Below are positions 1 through 8,074 of a DNA stretch of 42,563 nt, one piece after another (positions within the stretch are counted from its first letter, which is position 1; every line of letters starts with the position of its first letter). The DNA lies in NCBI GenBank assembly GCA_017880805.1, contig JADGRP010000201.1, forward strand, positions 1-42,563, written 5' to 3'. A program made the translations under genes and the position numbers. The DNA is from Burkholderiales bacterium (GTDB lineage Bacteria > Pseudomonadota > Gammaproteobacteria > Burkholderiales > Casimicrobiaceae). Below the pieces are notes generated by a model. It made no database searches. It saw nothing but the letters and a program-made list of their open reading frames with translations, and was not told the origin of the DNA.

Positions 1-473
1 GTCGCAATGATGATGGCCGAGCAAAGCATGAGCAGCGTGGAGAGCGCGTAGATGGGGTGCCGGACATACGCGAAAAGCCCGTCGGTGATCAGCGCGCCCT
101 TGCGCTTTTCGCTCACGTCCATGCGCCAGTCCTTGCCCATCCTCGACCAGCACCATGCGGTCATCGCGAGACAAGCGAGCGCGATCGCCGCAGCCACCCA
201 GCGAAGCGCGGCGTACGCAGGTTCCTCTTTCGCAAACTGGGGCACCGCCAACAAGGAGTTGGTGCGGTTGAGCGCCAGCCACGGCAAAGCGATCCAGGCG
301 ACTACCATGGGAATCCAGATCAGCCACATCGCGCGTTCGAACGACTGCTCGGGAACGAGCCCTGCCAGATCGCGCGTCTTGCGGCGGGCACGCACGATCA
401 TGACGCCGACGCCGAACCAGTAGCACCAGACCGTCGACATCAGGAGGACCGCGGGTAGATCGGTGTATTTCAT
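1..473 (-). CDS. Isoprenylcysteine carboxyl methyltransferase-like membrane protein (partial, 3' end outside window)
   Basis: The first 157 codons are visible from an ATG at 473; the gene continues off the left edge. The protein opens with a hydrophobic segment (about residues 7-27), has two further hydrophobic stretches (about 49-66 and 89-107), and then the sequence YVRHPIYA, the hallmark of the ICMT/PEMT-like family of small integral-membrane methyltransferases that bind S-adenosylmethionine. In bacteria these proteins often have unknown substrates, so no specific reaction can be assigned. It lies 165 bases downstream of the livF stop on the same strand, so it could be at the end of that transcript or separately transcribed; I see no convincing ribosome-binding site. 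The family call is fairly sure, the function is not. Confidence 0.72.
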   Translation of the reverse strand, partial: MKYTDLPAVLLMSTVWCYWFGVGVMIVRARRKTRDLAGLVPEQSFERAMWLIWIPMVVAWIALPWLALNRTNSLLAVPQFAKEEPAYAALRWVAAAIALACLAMTAWCWSRMGKDWRMDVSEKRKGALITDGLFAYVRHPIYALSTLLMLCSAIIIA

Positions 474-638
474 CGCACGCAAAAAGCCCCGGTCCAACGG
501 TTTCTTGCCCGTCAGAAGAATCGCGGGCAACCGGTCCCGATTTTACTTCATCCTCGTACGTTCTCCGTGCGGCGTTTCGGGCAGCGCCCCTGTAAGAATT
601 ACAACGATCGGCCGGGTCGTTCTGGGCGCATCGATAGA

Positions 639-1340
639 TCAACGCGCGAAATACAGGCGATGAACTTCGTCGAGCTGAACCTCGCTCGCGGGTCGGGAAA
701 GGATTACCCTGCCGGCTTGCATGACGTACACATGATCGGCGATATCGATGGCGCGCCGCGTATTCTGCTCGACCAGGACAATCGTGCGCCCCTGCGCCTT
801 TTGCTGTGCGAGCTGGGTGAACACTTCCTGCACGACGACCGGCGCGAGTCCGAGCGAAGGCTCGTCGATCAACAACAGCCGCGGCTCGGCCATCAGCCCG
901 CGCGCCATCGCGAGCATCTGCGCTTCGCCGCCGGAGAGCGAGCCCGCGAGCTGAGCGCGCCGCTGTCGAAGCCGCGGAAACCGCGTGTAGGCATCCTCCA
1001 GGCGGGCCGCAATACCTGGCCGATCGCGTACCGAGTATGCCCCGAGCAGCAGATTGTCCTCGACGCGCATGTCTCGGAAGACCATGCGTCCCTCCGGGAT
1101 CATGCCCACGCCCAGCGCCGCCATGCGCGATGTGGACGTGCCATCGATGCGCGCGCCGTCCAGATATATTTGACCGGCGCCAAGCGGGATCTGCCCCATG
1201 ATCGCTCGCAACAGCGTGGTTTTGCCGGCGCCGTTCGGCCCGATGATCGTGGTCAGTTTTCCGCTCGCGAAGGCGAGCTCGACGTCCCAAAGGACGTTGA
1301 TCGCACCGTAGCCCGCGCGCACGCCTCGAAGCTCAAGCAC
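639..1340 (-). CDS. livF: LIV-type (branched-chain amino acid family) ABC transporter ATP-binding protein LivF
   Basis: A 233-residue ATPase of the LivF type, which powers import by the LivHM permease at the cytoplasmic membrane face. It shows Walker A (GPNGAGKTT, about residues 34-42), the signature LSGGEAQ, Walker B (LLLIDEPSLGLAP) and the H-loop region replaced by VEQN, as usual for LivF. I chose the GTG at 1340 because it gives the standard family length, has GGAG nine bases upstream, and starts exactly at the conserved N-terminal strand. The eight-base overlap with livG (1333-1340) indicates translational coupling. It is the last importer gene of the operon. The substrate is probably a carboxylic or amino acid handled by the upstream CoA ligase, which is an inference from context. 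Confidence 0.93.
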   Translation of the reverse strand: MLELRGVRAGYGAINVLWDVELAFASGKLTTIIGPNGAGKTTLLRAIMGQIPLGAGQIYLDGARIDGTSTSRMAALGVGMIPEGRMVFRDMRVEDNLLLGAYSVRDRPGIAARLEDAYTRFPRLRQRRAQLAGSLSGGEAQMLAMARGLMAEPRLLLIDEPSLGLAPVVVQEVFTQLAQQKAQGRTIVLVEQNTRRAIDIADHVYVMQAGRVILSRPASEVQLDEVHRLYFAR

Positions 1341-2049
1341 GGACGTCCACTCCGGTATAACTCGCGACGACCACGGCGTCGCGGAACACTGCATCCGGCG
1401 AACCATCCGCGATGAGACGTCCGAAGTCGAGCACGGCGACGCGGGGACAAAGCGTGCTGATCGTCTCGATATCGTGCTCGATGATCAGGATGGTCAGTGC
1501 GTAACGCGCCCGGATGGCCGCGAGCAATTGCGTAAAGCGGCGCTTTCCGTGTGCTTCCAGGCCCGCGAGGACTTCGTCGAGCAGCAGCAGGCGCGGCCGA
1601 GTGGCCAGCGCCTTGGCGATTTCGAGCGCTTTCATTTCGGCGAGCGACAGCCCGGTGGCGGCGTCGCGGTCGGCCAGCGCGTCGAGTCCGACCAGCGAAA
1701 GAATCTCCGCGACCGCCTCGGTGTCCACGGCTCCGGCCCCAAAGCGCTGCGCGACGCGCATGTTTTCCGCGACCGTGAGTCCCTTCATCGGCTGCGGAAT
1801 CTGGAACGTCCGCCCCAAGGTGCGGCGCGCACGCGCGTAATCCGGCTTCGACCTCAGATCAGCACCGTCCAGCGCCAGTGTGCCCTCGCGCGGTCGAATG
1901 GAGCCCGAGATGACGTTAAAGAGCGTCGTCTTTCCGGCGCCGTTGGGACCGACCAGACCGACGATCTCGCCCGCATTCACGCGCAGCGATACGTCGTCGA
2001 GCGCTTTGAGCCCTCCGAAACGAACGCTGATGTTCGCGAGCTCAAGCAT
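1333..2049 (-). CDS. livG: LIV-type ABC transporter ATP-binding protein LivG
   Basis: A 238-residue ATPase, the partner of LivF in a LIV-type importer. Walker A (GPNGAGKTT) is at about residues 34-42. The signature region reads LSLAEMKALEIA, degenerate as is common in LivG. Walker B is LLLLDEVLAGLEAHGK, where DEP is replaced by DEV, and the H-loop lies in IIEHDIE. The ATG at 2049 is preferred over upstream alternatives because it gives the normal family start (MLELANISVRFGG). Its first eight bases overlap the end of livM, and its own stop overlaps the livF start in the same NTGCTTGA arrangement. This implies tightly coupled synthesis of the two ATPases with the permease. Confidence 0.93.
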   Translation of the reverse strand: MLELANISVRFGGLKALDDVSLRVNAGEIVGLVGPNGAGKTTLFNVISGSIRPREGTLALDGADLRSKPDYARARRTLGRTFQIPQPMKGLTVAENMRVAQRFGAGAVDTEAVAEILSLVGLDALADRDAATGLSLAEMKALEIAKALATRPRLLLLDEVLAGLEAHGKRRFTQLLAAIRARYALTILIIEHDIETISTLCPRVAVLDFGRLIADGSPDAVFRDAVVVASYTGVDVRA

Positions 2050-3034
2050 CGGTTGCGGGTCGCGTGGACGCGCTACTGCGCGTGCCGATAAAGCCAAAAA
2101 GCGGGAGCAACCCGCGCGGCGCCAGCACGATCATGGCGCCGAGCAGAACACCGAGCACCATCTGATGGCCGATCGGCATGAATTCCTTGAACAGAAGCTG
2201 ATCGGCGAGATAGACCACTAGTGCGCCGAGCAGCGGGCCGGTGATGGTGCGATAGCCGCCGAAGATCGCCGCCACAATCGGCAACATCGTCCATTGCCCG
2301 GAAAAAGCATAGTCGGGCTCGAGAAAGTTGATGTAATGCGCGTTGAAGGCGCCGATCACGCCGGTCATGAACGCCGAAAGAAACAGCATCGCCGCCTTGA
2401 GCAGCACGCTGTTGACGCCGACGGCGCGCGTTGCATTCTCGCTGCCACGGATGGCGCGCAGCGCGAGACCGAAATCGCTGTCGCGAATCGCGCGATAGAC
2501 GAGCGCGAAAACGAGCACCAGCGACAACACCACCCAGTAAGCGCCGGTCTTGCTCGAGAAATCGTAGCCCACCACGACCGGCAGGCGCGCGATATTGCCG
2601 ATGCCGCCGGCGCCGCCGGTGAGCGCGGTCCATTCCGTGGCAACGATGCGAAAGATGTGCGCGTAGGCGAGCACTGCAAGGGCGAAGTACGGTCCTCGCA
2701 GCCGCAAGGCAGGAAGCATCAGCACCGCCGAGAGCGAGGCGCATAGTCCGCCGGCGAGCATGGCGGGCGCCACCGGCCAGCCGTGCTTCATCACCAGTAT
2801 CGCGGACGCATACGAACCGACGCCGAAAAACGCGGCGTGCCCGAAACTGACCAGGCCGCCCAGGTTGCCGAGCAGCGCCCACGCGAGCGCGACGCCGCCG
2901 ATGGTCAGCGCCGCCACGATCATGCTCATAAGATAGAGGTTGCCGGCGAACAGCCACGGCACGAGGACGTACAGCGCCAGCACCAGTCCGCACCACGCCG
3001 CGACACCGCGAAGCGTCGGCGGCCATGCTCGCAT
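2042..3034 (-). CDS. livM: LIV-type ABC transporter permease LivM
   Basis: A 330-residue integral membrane permease of the LivM type. It has many hydrophobic helices and the family-typical segments GNLGGLVSFGHAAFFGVGSYA (about residues 70-90) and a C-terminal IFGGYRTITGPLLGA loop that contacts the ATPases. The ATG at 3034 follows the livH stop by 11 bases; an open frame continues upstream, but that extension is a low-complexity, arginine-rich read-through of livH in another frame and is not believable as protein. The gene overlaps livG by eight bases. With LivH it should form the heterodimeric channel. The substrate cannot be read from sequence. Confidence 0.92.
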   Translation of the reverse strand: MRAWPPTLRGVAAWCGLVLALYVLVPWLFAGNLYLMSMIVAALTIGGVALAWALLGNLGGLVSFGHAAFFGVGSYASAILVMKHGWPVAPAMLAGGLCASLSAVLMLPALRLRGPYFALAVLAYAHIFRIVATEWTALTGGAGGIGNIARLPVVVGYDFSSKTGAYWVVLSLVLVFALVYRAIRDSDFGLALRAIRGSENATRAVGVNSVLLKAAMLFLSAFMTGVIGAFNAHYINFLEPDYAFSGQWTMLPIVAAIFGGYRTITGPLLGALVVYLADQLLFKEFMPIGHQMVLGVLLGAMIVLAPRGLLPLFGFIGTRSSASTRPATDA

Positions 3035-3045
3035 TCCCGGGCCCT

Positions 3046-3918
3046 TCAGCTTCGGCGCAGCGCGTTGCCGAACAAGCCGTTCGGCAACACGAAGAGCACC
3101 ACGAGGAAGAGCACCATCCCTGCGAGCTCCTGCAACGCCGAGCTGAAGAAAGTCGTGGTCAGCGACTCCGCGATCCCCAGCAGCAGCGCGCCGACGAGCA
3201 CGCCCGGCACCGATCCCAGGCCGGCAAGGACGGTGATGACGAATGCCTTGATGGTCAGGCTGGCGCCGAGCGAAGGCTGGATCACGCCGACGCTGAACAG
3301 CGCGACGCCGGCAAAGGAAGCGAGAATTCCGGCGATGACAAAAGAGATTAGCTCCAGCCGATGCGGCTCGATGCCCATCAATCGCGCGGTTTCGCGGTCG
3401 GACGCGACGGCGCGCAAGGCGCGTCCCGCCCAGGTCCGGGTCAGCCACCACCAGAGCGCGACGATCAGCGCCAGTCCAGCGCCACAGAACACCAGCTCGC
3501 CGCGAACGCTATACAGCGGTCCGAGCACCACCGGCTCTTGTAGCCACGCCGTCTTGGTCGAACGGATGTCCGCCTTCCAGAAAAGGAGCATGGCATTGGT
3601 CAGGATGATGCCGATGCCGAACGTCAGCAGCAGCGAATTGAGCTCGCGGTCGTGGCGAATCCGGCTGACCCAGCCATAGGTCAGCATCATGGCCGCGCCG
3701 ACGACGACGATCGCGATCGGGATCGCGGCCAAGGGATCGATGCCGAACGAACGCTCGCAGGCGTAGGCGATGTACGCCGCGAGCAGCACCATCTCTCCAT
3801 GCGCCAGATTGATGATCTTCATGGTGCCGAAGACCAGCGCGAGGCCGAGCGCGATCAGCGCGTACGAGCTGCCGCTAAGCAGCCCCGAATAAAGCGCCTG
3901 CAGGACGAGCTCGCTCAT
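3046..3918 (-). CDS. livH: LIV-type ABC transporter permease LivH
   Basis: A 290-residue membrane protein with the LivH N-terminal pattern (QALYSGLLSGSSYALIALGLALVFG, then KIINLAHGEMV at about residues 33-43) and a C-terminal VLAGLGSVPGVLVGALLLG motif, the coupling region of this permease family. The ATG at 3918 gives the usual length. It lies 57 bases downstream of the binding-protein gene and 11 bases upstream of livM, so it is part of the same transcription unit. It forms the inner-membrane pore with LivM. Confidence 0.93.
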   Translation of the reverse strand: MSELVLQALYSGLLSGSSYALIALGLALVFGTMKIINLAHGEMVLLAAYIAYACERSFGIDPLAAIPIAIVVVGAAMMLTYGWVSRIRHDRELNSLLLTFGIGIILTNAMLLFWKADIRSTKTAWLQEPVVLGPLYSVRGELVFCGAGLALIVALWWWLTRTWAGRALRAVASDRETARLMGIEPHRLELISFVIAGILASFAGVALFSVGVIQPSLGASLTIKAFVITVLAGLGSVPGVLVGALLLGIAESLTTTFFSSALQELAGMVLFLVVLFVLPNGLFGNALRRS

Positions 3919-3975
3919 TTTCGTGGGCTCTTTCTTGCGCTCACACTCGTAGCGGCGGGCTCGTCGCGCGCTTGC

Positions 3976-5163
3976 TTACCAGGGCACCCCGGGGAAATTC
4001 ATCTTGCCCGTCGCGTAATCCTTGGGCCACACGATGACGACCTTGCCGGCCTGATGCTGGCCCATGCGGTGTGAGAAATTCGGATTGTCGCCCTTCTCGT
4101 CGAAAACGACCTTCCCGATTAACGTGTCGCGATTCGTCTTGCGCAATTCGTTGGCAATGCCGCCCGTCTTGAGCGTACCGGCGTCGGCGGCGCGGACAAT
4201 CGCCTCGAACAGAAGCTGCGACTGTACGTAACCGAACTGCCCGAGGTAATCGGCTTCGTGGCCAAAGAGCCTCTTGTAGGTCTCGGCGAAGTCCTTGCCG
4301 TCCGGGGTCGTAAATTCCGCCGGGAAAGGCAGCAACGCGGTGCCGTAAACGTTTTGCATCAGGTCCGGGAAGTCGTCCCACATCTTCGACGTCGCCAGCG
4401 ACCATACGCCGACCATCGCCTTGACCTCCGGCTTCAATACCTTGGCCGCGCGAAGTATGCCGACATAGTCGTTCTCGTAGCCGACCATGGCGATGACGTC
4501 GGGCTTGTCCTGCAGTTTGATCTTGTTGAGGATGGGCTTGAAGTCGGTGATCGCCGGATCGAACGCGTGAAGCGTCGTCTTGACCCCTTTCGCGGTCAGC
4601 GCCTTGTCGACGTCCTTGGCCAGATCCGCGGTCGCCTCTTTGGTCAGATAAACGATCGACACATTCTTCGCTCCCATCTCAGACAGCAGGCCGAGCATTG
4701 CCTTCGAGTAACCCGCGGTGTTGTTGATGCGGAAGAAAGTCTTGAGCCCCCTTTGCGTCAGCGCTTCGTCGACGCCGCCCGACGTGATGTACACCAACCC
4801 TGCCTTGCTTGCCGCATCCGATGCCGGGCCGATGTTGTTGGAGCCGTAGCCGCCATCGATGGCCACCACGTTTTGCGAGGCAAGCTTTTCGACCGCGGCA
4901 ACGGCCTTGGCCGGCGACGATTCATCGTCGATGGTGATCAGCTTGATCTTGTGCTTGCCGTTCCTGCGATTGAATACATCGGTCGCCACCTGAATGCCTT
5001 CGCTCATGCCTGTGCCGACGCGCGCCAGCGAGCCACTGAGCGGTGTTTCGACGCCGACGACGAAGTCCTCGGCGCCGCTTGTTGCTGCGGCCATGGCGCA
5101 AAACGCGAACCCTATGGCCAGCAGCAGTGTCTGCGGCCGGCACTTGAATGAATGCGACTTCAT
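3976..5163 (-). CDS. ABC transporter periplasmic substrate-binding protein, LivK/Peripla_BP_6 family
   Basis: A 395-residue type I periplasmic binding protein. The N terminus (basic start, hydrophobic core, ATSGA near residue 30) is a Sec signal peptide. The mature protein begins with the family pattern VVGVETPLSGSLARVG, followed by the GIQVATDVFNRRNG helix and IDDESSPAKAVAAVEKL. It delivers substrate to LivHMGF. Its ATG overlaps the stop of the upstream CoA ligase gene (ATGA, 5160-5163), and a strong AGGGAGGAAG ribosome site sits inside the ligase 3' end, consistent with extra translation of the binding protein. The coupling to a ligase and an acyl-CoA dehydrogenase suggests a carboxylic acid ligand rather than leucine, but that is inference. 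Confidence 0.9.
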   Translation of the reverse strand: MKSHSFKCRPQTLLLAIGFAFCAMAAATSGAEDFVVGVETPLSGSLARVGTGMSEGIQVATDVFNRRNGKHKIKLITIDDESSPAKAVAAVEKLASQNVVAIDGGYGSNNIGPASDAASKAGLVYITSGGVDEALTQRGLKTFFRINNTAGYSKAMLGLLSEMGAKNVSIVYLTKEATADLAKDVDKALTAKGVKTTLHAFDPAITDFKPILNKIKLQDKPDVIAMVGYENDYVGILRAAKVLKPEVKAMVGVWSLATSKMWDDFPDLMQNVYGTALLPFPAEFTTPDGKDFAETYKRLFGHEADYLGQFGYVQSQLLFEAIVRAADAGTLKTGGIANELRKTNRDTLIGKVVFDEKGDNPNFSHRMGQHQAGKVVIVWPKDYATGKMNFPGVPW

Positions 5164-6800
5164 AATGCTTCCTCCCTGGTGATAGTGTCCGGCATCGTCC
5201 GATCGGGCGACACGTCCGACGCCGCGCGTTGCGCAAGCTCCGCCAGTCGGTGCTTGAGAATCTTACCGTTGGCCGCGACCGGCAGCGACGGCGCCACCAC
5301 GATTTCCGCGGGCCGCTTGTACGGAGCGAGTTCACCCGCAACGTAACGCGCAAGCTCGGCCGCTGTCGCGCTCTTGCCGGGCGCGAGCTCGACAAAGGCC
5401 ACGACTTCCTCGTTTCCGGGTACCGCGCGGCCGACGACTGCCGAATGCACGACCGCAGGGTGCGCATTCAGTACCGCCTCGACCTCCGCCGGATAGACAT
5501 TGAACCCGGACCGAATGATCAGCTCCTTCGCGCGCCCGACGATGAACAATGCGCCGCTCGCATCCTGGCGGGCGATGTCGCCGGTGTCGAGCCAGCCGTC
5601 GACGTCGATCGCCTCTGCGGTCAGTTCCGGATTGCGATAGTAACCGCGCATGACATTGGGCCCGCGAATATGCAGCGTACCTGGCTTGCCCGCGGCAACA
5701 TCGCCGCCCGAGTTTGCGACAACACGGATTTCCACGCCCGGGAGCGGCGGACCCACCGCACAGTCGGATCGCGGCGCGTCGAGCCGTGTGTGCGCCACCG
5801 TCGGTGAGGCTTCCGTGAGCCCATAGCCATTGTGCAGCGTTACGCCAAGGACGCGTTCCGTTTGCGCTTTGAGGGCCGGGTCGAGGGGCGACCCGCCGGC
5901 GAAACACGTGCGAAGTTGCGGCACGTCGAGCGGCGCCGTCGCCACCGGAAGCGATTCGAGGAGCTTGGCGTACATCGAAGGCACGCCTTGCAGCACGGTC
6001 ACCCCGCAGCGGGTAATCGCCTTCAACATCGCCTGCGGCGAAAACCGCGTCTCGAGCTGCAAGCTCGCGCCCGCGAACAATGTGCCCAACATTACCGACG
6101 CGAGCCCGTAGACATGCGAAATCGGCAGCACACCGTAAACCCTGTCACCTGCGTCGAGCGCGCGCAGCGTGCTGGAGACCCTGGCAATATAGAGCAGATT
6201 GCGATGCGTCAGCATGACGCCCTTCGGCTCGCCGGTCGTGCCCGAGGTATACACCAGCGCCGCGACCTGCTCGGCCGCCGCGTCGGCGACTGCTTCCGGC
6301 TGGCAGCTTCCGTCGAGCGCACCGAACAGCACCTCGCCCATCGAACCCACCGCGAAGCACTCGGCGCTTCCTTCGGCTGCCTCATGGCGATGGGCGTGAG
6401 CCGCAGCATCGGGCGATACGTCCGTGAGATAAATCGTGCGGCGGGGCCGGCAATGGTTGCGGATGACATCGATTTCCCGAGCCGACAAGCGCGCGTTGAC
6501 CATCGTTGCCCACGCGTCGAGACGCGAAACGCCGAATATCAGCGCCACCAGCGCGGCGCAATTCTCGCCGACGAGCATTACCCGGTCTCCCGCGCGTACG
6601 CCCGCGCTGCTCAAGCGCGACGCGACCGCGTCGGTCGCTATCGCGAGTTCGGCGTAGGTCCACGTGCACTCACCTTCGCGCAGCGCCTCGGCCTGTGGAT
6701 TTCGCGTGACGTTGAGGGTCACGATGTCGTGGATGCGGCGCGGCAGCGCAGTCAGCATGTGCGCCACGTCGGCAAGCTCGAGCTCCGCCGCCATGGTCAT
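5160..6800 (-). CDS. AMP-forming acyl-CoA synthetase (acid-CoA ligase)
   Basis: A 546-residue member of the ANL superfamily, which activates a carboxylate with ATP to an acyl-adenylate and then to a CoA thioester. Recognisable motifs are the P-loop YTSGTTGEPKG (about residues 184-194), the A5 motif GYGLTEASP, the A7 motif DGWLDTGDIA, and the C-terminal lysine motif NGKILKHRL. I start it at the ATG at 6800, which overlaps the stop of the acyl-CoA dehydrogenase by four bases; a second ATG lies two codons further on. Its stop overlaps the start of the transporter binding protein. The ligase probably traps the imported acid as its CoA ester. Chain length or aromatic preference cannot be determined by reading. 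Confidence 0.93.
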   Translation of the reverse strand: MTMAAELELADVAHMLTALPRRIHDIVTLNVTRNPQAEALREGECTWTYAELAIATDAVASRLSSAGVRAGDRVMLVGENCAALVALIFGVSRLDAWATMVNARLSAREIDVIRNHCRPRRTIYLTDVSPDAAAHAHRHEAAEGSAECFAVGSMGEVLFGALDGSCQPEAVADAAAEQVAALVYTSGTTGEPKGVMLTHRNLLYIARVSSTLRALDAGDRVYGVLPISHVYGLASVMLGTLFAGASLQLETRFSPQAMLKAITRCGVTVLQGVPSMYAKLLESLPVATAPLDVPQLRTCFAGGSPLDPALKAQTERVLGVTLHNGYGLTEASPTVAHTRLDAPRSDCAVGPPLPGVEIRVVANSGGDVAAGKPGTLHIRGPNVMRGYYRNPELTAEAIDVDGWLDTGDIARQDASGALFIVGRAKELIIRSGFNVYPAEVEAVLNAHPAVVHSAVVGRAVPGNEEVVAFVELAPGKSATAAELARYVAGELAPYKRPAEIVVAPSLPVAANGKILKHRLAELAQRAASDVSPDRTMPDTITREEAL

Positions 6801-7951
6801 CGTCGCGCCTCGCGTATCATGTTGCGCGCGATGACGAGCTGCTGGATTTGACTCGTCCCTTCGTAAATCCGGAACAGGCGCACGTCGCGATAGAAACGCT
6901 CGATCGCGTAGTCGCTCACGTAGCCGGCCCCGCCGTGGATCTGGACCGCGCGATCGGCAACGCGGCCGCACATTTCGGATGCGAAAAGCTTGGCGCACGC
7001 CGCTTCGGTGGCGACGTCGCGATGGTCGTCTCGCATCCCCGCCGCGTCGAGCACCATCGAGCGCGCAGCATAGATTTCGGTCTTGCTGTCGGCAAGCATC
7101 GCCTGCACGAGTTGAAATTCGGCGATCGGCTGTCCGAATTGCTTGCGCTCGAGCGCGTAGCTGAGAGCGTCGGACAGCATCCGGTCGGCGACGCCGACAC
7201 AGACCGCGGCAATATGAAGCCGTCCCTTGTCGAGCACTTTCATCGCCGTCTTGAAACCGACCCCCTCGATCCCGCCGATGAGCTGCGCGGAGGGCACGCG
7301 ACAGTCCTCGAAAATGACGTCGCAGGTGTGCGCGCCGCGCTGACCCATCTTCTTGTCGGCCTTGCCCAGCGCGAGCCCCGGCGTGCCGCGCTCGACGATA
7401 AAGGCGGAAATGCCGCGCGCGCCCCGGTCGTTCGGATCGGTACGCGCCATGACGGTGAAAATTCCGGCCTCCGGCGCGTTGGTGATGTAACGCTTGGTGC
7501 CATTGAGCAGATAATCGTCGCCGTCGCGCGTTGCCGTGGTCGACAGCGACGCCGCATCAGAGCCCGATCCCGGCTCGGTCAGCGCGAACGACGCGACGAG
7601 TTCGCCCGAAGCAAGCCGCGGCAGGTATCGCGACTTCTGCTCCGCCGTGCCGTCGAGAATGATGCCCTGCGACCCGATGCCATTGTTGGTGCCGATGAGG
7701 GAGCGAAACGCGGGCGAGGTGCGGCCTAGCTCGAACGCGACCCTGACTTCTTCTTCCATCGTCAGGCCGAGGCCACCGTACTGCTCTGGGATCGACAAGC
7801 CGAACAGACCGAGCGCTTTCATCTCCGCGACCAGCGACTCCGGAATCGCATCGCGCTCCTCGACCTCGGATTCATGGGGAACCAGACGCTCGCGGACGAA
7901 GCGGGCGACGTTGTCGAGCAACGCGGCAAGCGTGTCGGGATCTCGGATCAT
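6797..7951 (-). CDS. Acyl-CoA dehydrogenase (FAD)
   Basis: A 384-residue acyl-CoA dehydrogenase, the flavoenzyme that makes the alpha-beta double bond in an acyl-CoA and passes electrons to electron-transfer flavoprotein. It has the normal length and motifs: FALTEPGSGSDA in the FAD-binding middle domain, the QIHGGAGYVSDYAIERFYRDVR helix region, and the C-terminal YEGTSQIQ, whose glutamate is the catalytic base in medium- and short-chain enzymes. I chose the ATG at 7951; an in-frame start at 8039 would add 29 residues without family resemblance. No clear Shine-Dalgarno sequence is seen at 7951. It is the first gene of the ligase/transporter operon and diverges from the hydroxyacyl-CoA dehydrogenase gene. 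Confidence 0.93.
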   Translation of the reverse strand: MIRDPDTLAALLDNVARFVRERLVPHESEVEERDAIPESLVAEMKALGLFGLSIPEQYGGLGLTMEEEVRVAFELGRTSPAFRSLIGTNNGIGSQGIILDGTAEQKSRYLPRLASGELVASFALTEPGSGSDAASLSTTATRDGDDYLLNGTKRYITNAPEAGIFTVMARTDPNDRGARGISAFIVERGTPGLALGKADKKMGQRGAHTCDVIFEDCRVPSAQLIGGIEGVGFKTAMKVLDKGRLHIAAVCVGVADRMLSDALSYALERKQFGQPIAEFQLVQAMLADSKTEIYAARSMVLDAAGMRDDHRDVATEAACAKLFASEMCGRVADRAVQIHGGAGYVSDYAIERFYRDVRLFRIYEGTSQIQQLVIARNMIREARR

Positions 7952-8074
7952 ATGGACGGATTCGGATGGATTCGACGCCGCGTTAGCGCACGATGCATAT
8001 TGCCGCCCTCCTCGCGCCGCTGCGTCTTTTCGATACATAATACCGCGCCCCTTCAAATTGCATAAGGCTTGGTC

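Noticed and set aside
505-545. TTGCCCG/CGGGCAA inverted repeat between livF and the methyltransferase gene as a terminator
   Set aside because: The arms are seven bases with a 12-base loop, without T-run, and the position lies upstream of the next gene rather than close to the livF stop; too weak to list.
3035-3451. N-terminal extension of LivM into the livH coding region
   Set aside because: The extra residues are arginine-rich low-complexity sequence read from livH in another frame; the ATG at 3034 gives the normal LivM length.
5832-6851. Long plus-strand open frame opposite the acyl-CoA ligase
   Set aside because: Its composition is arginine-rich and without motif; the minus strand holds all ligase motifs in one frame.
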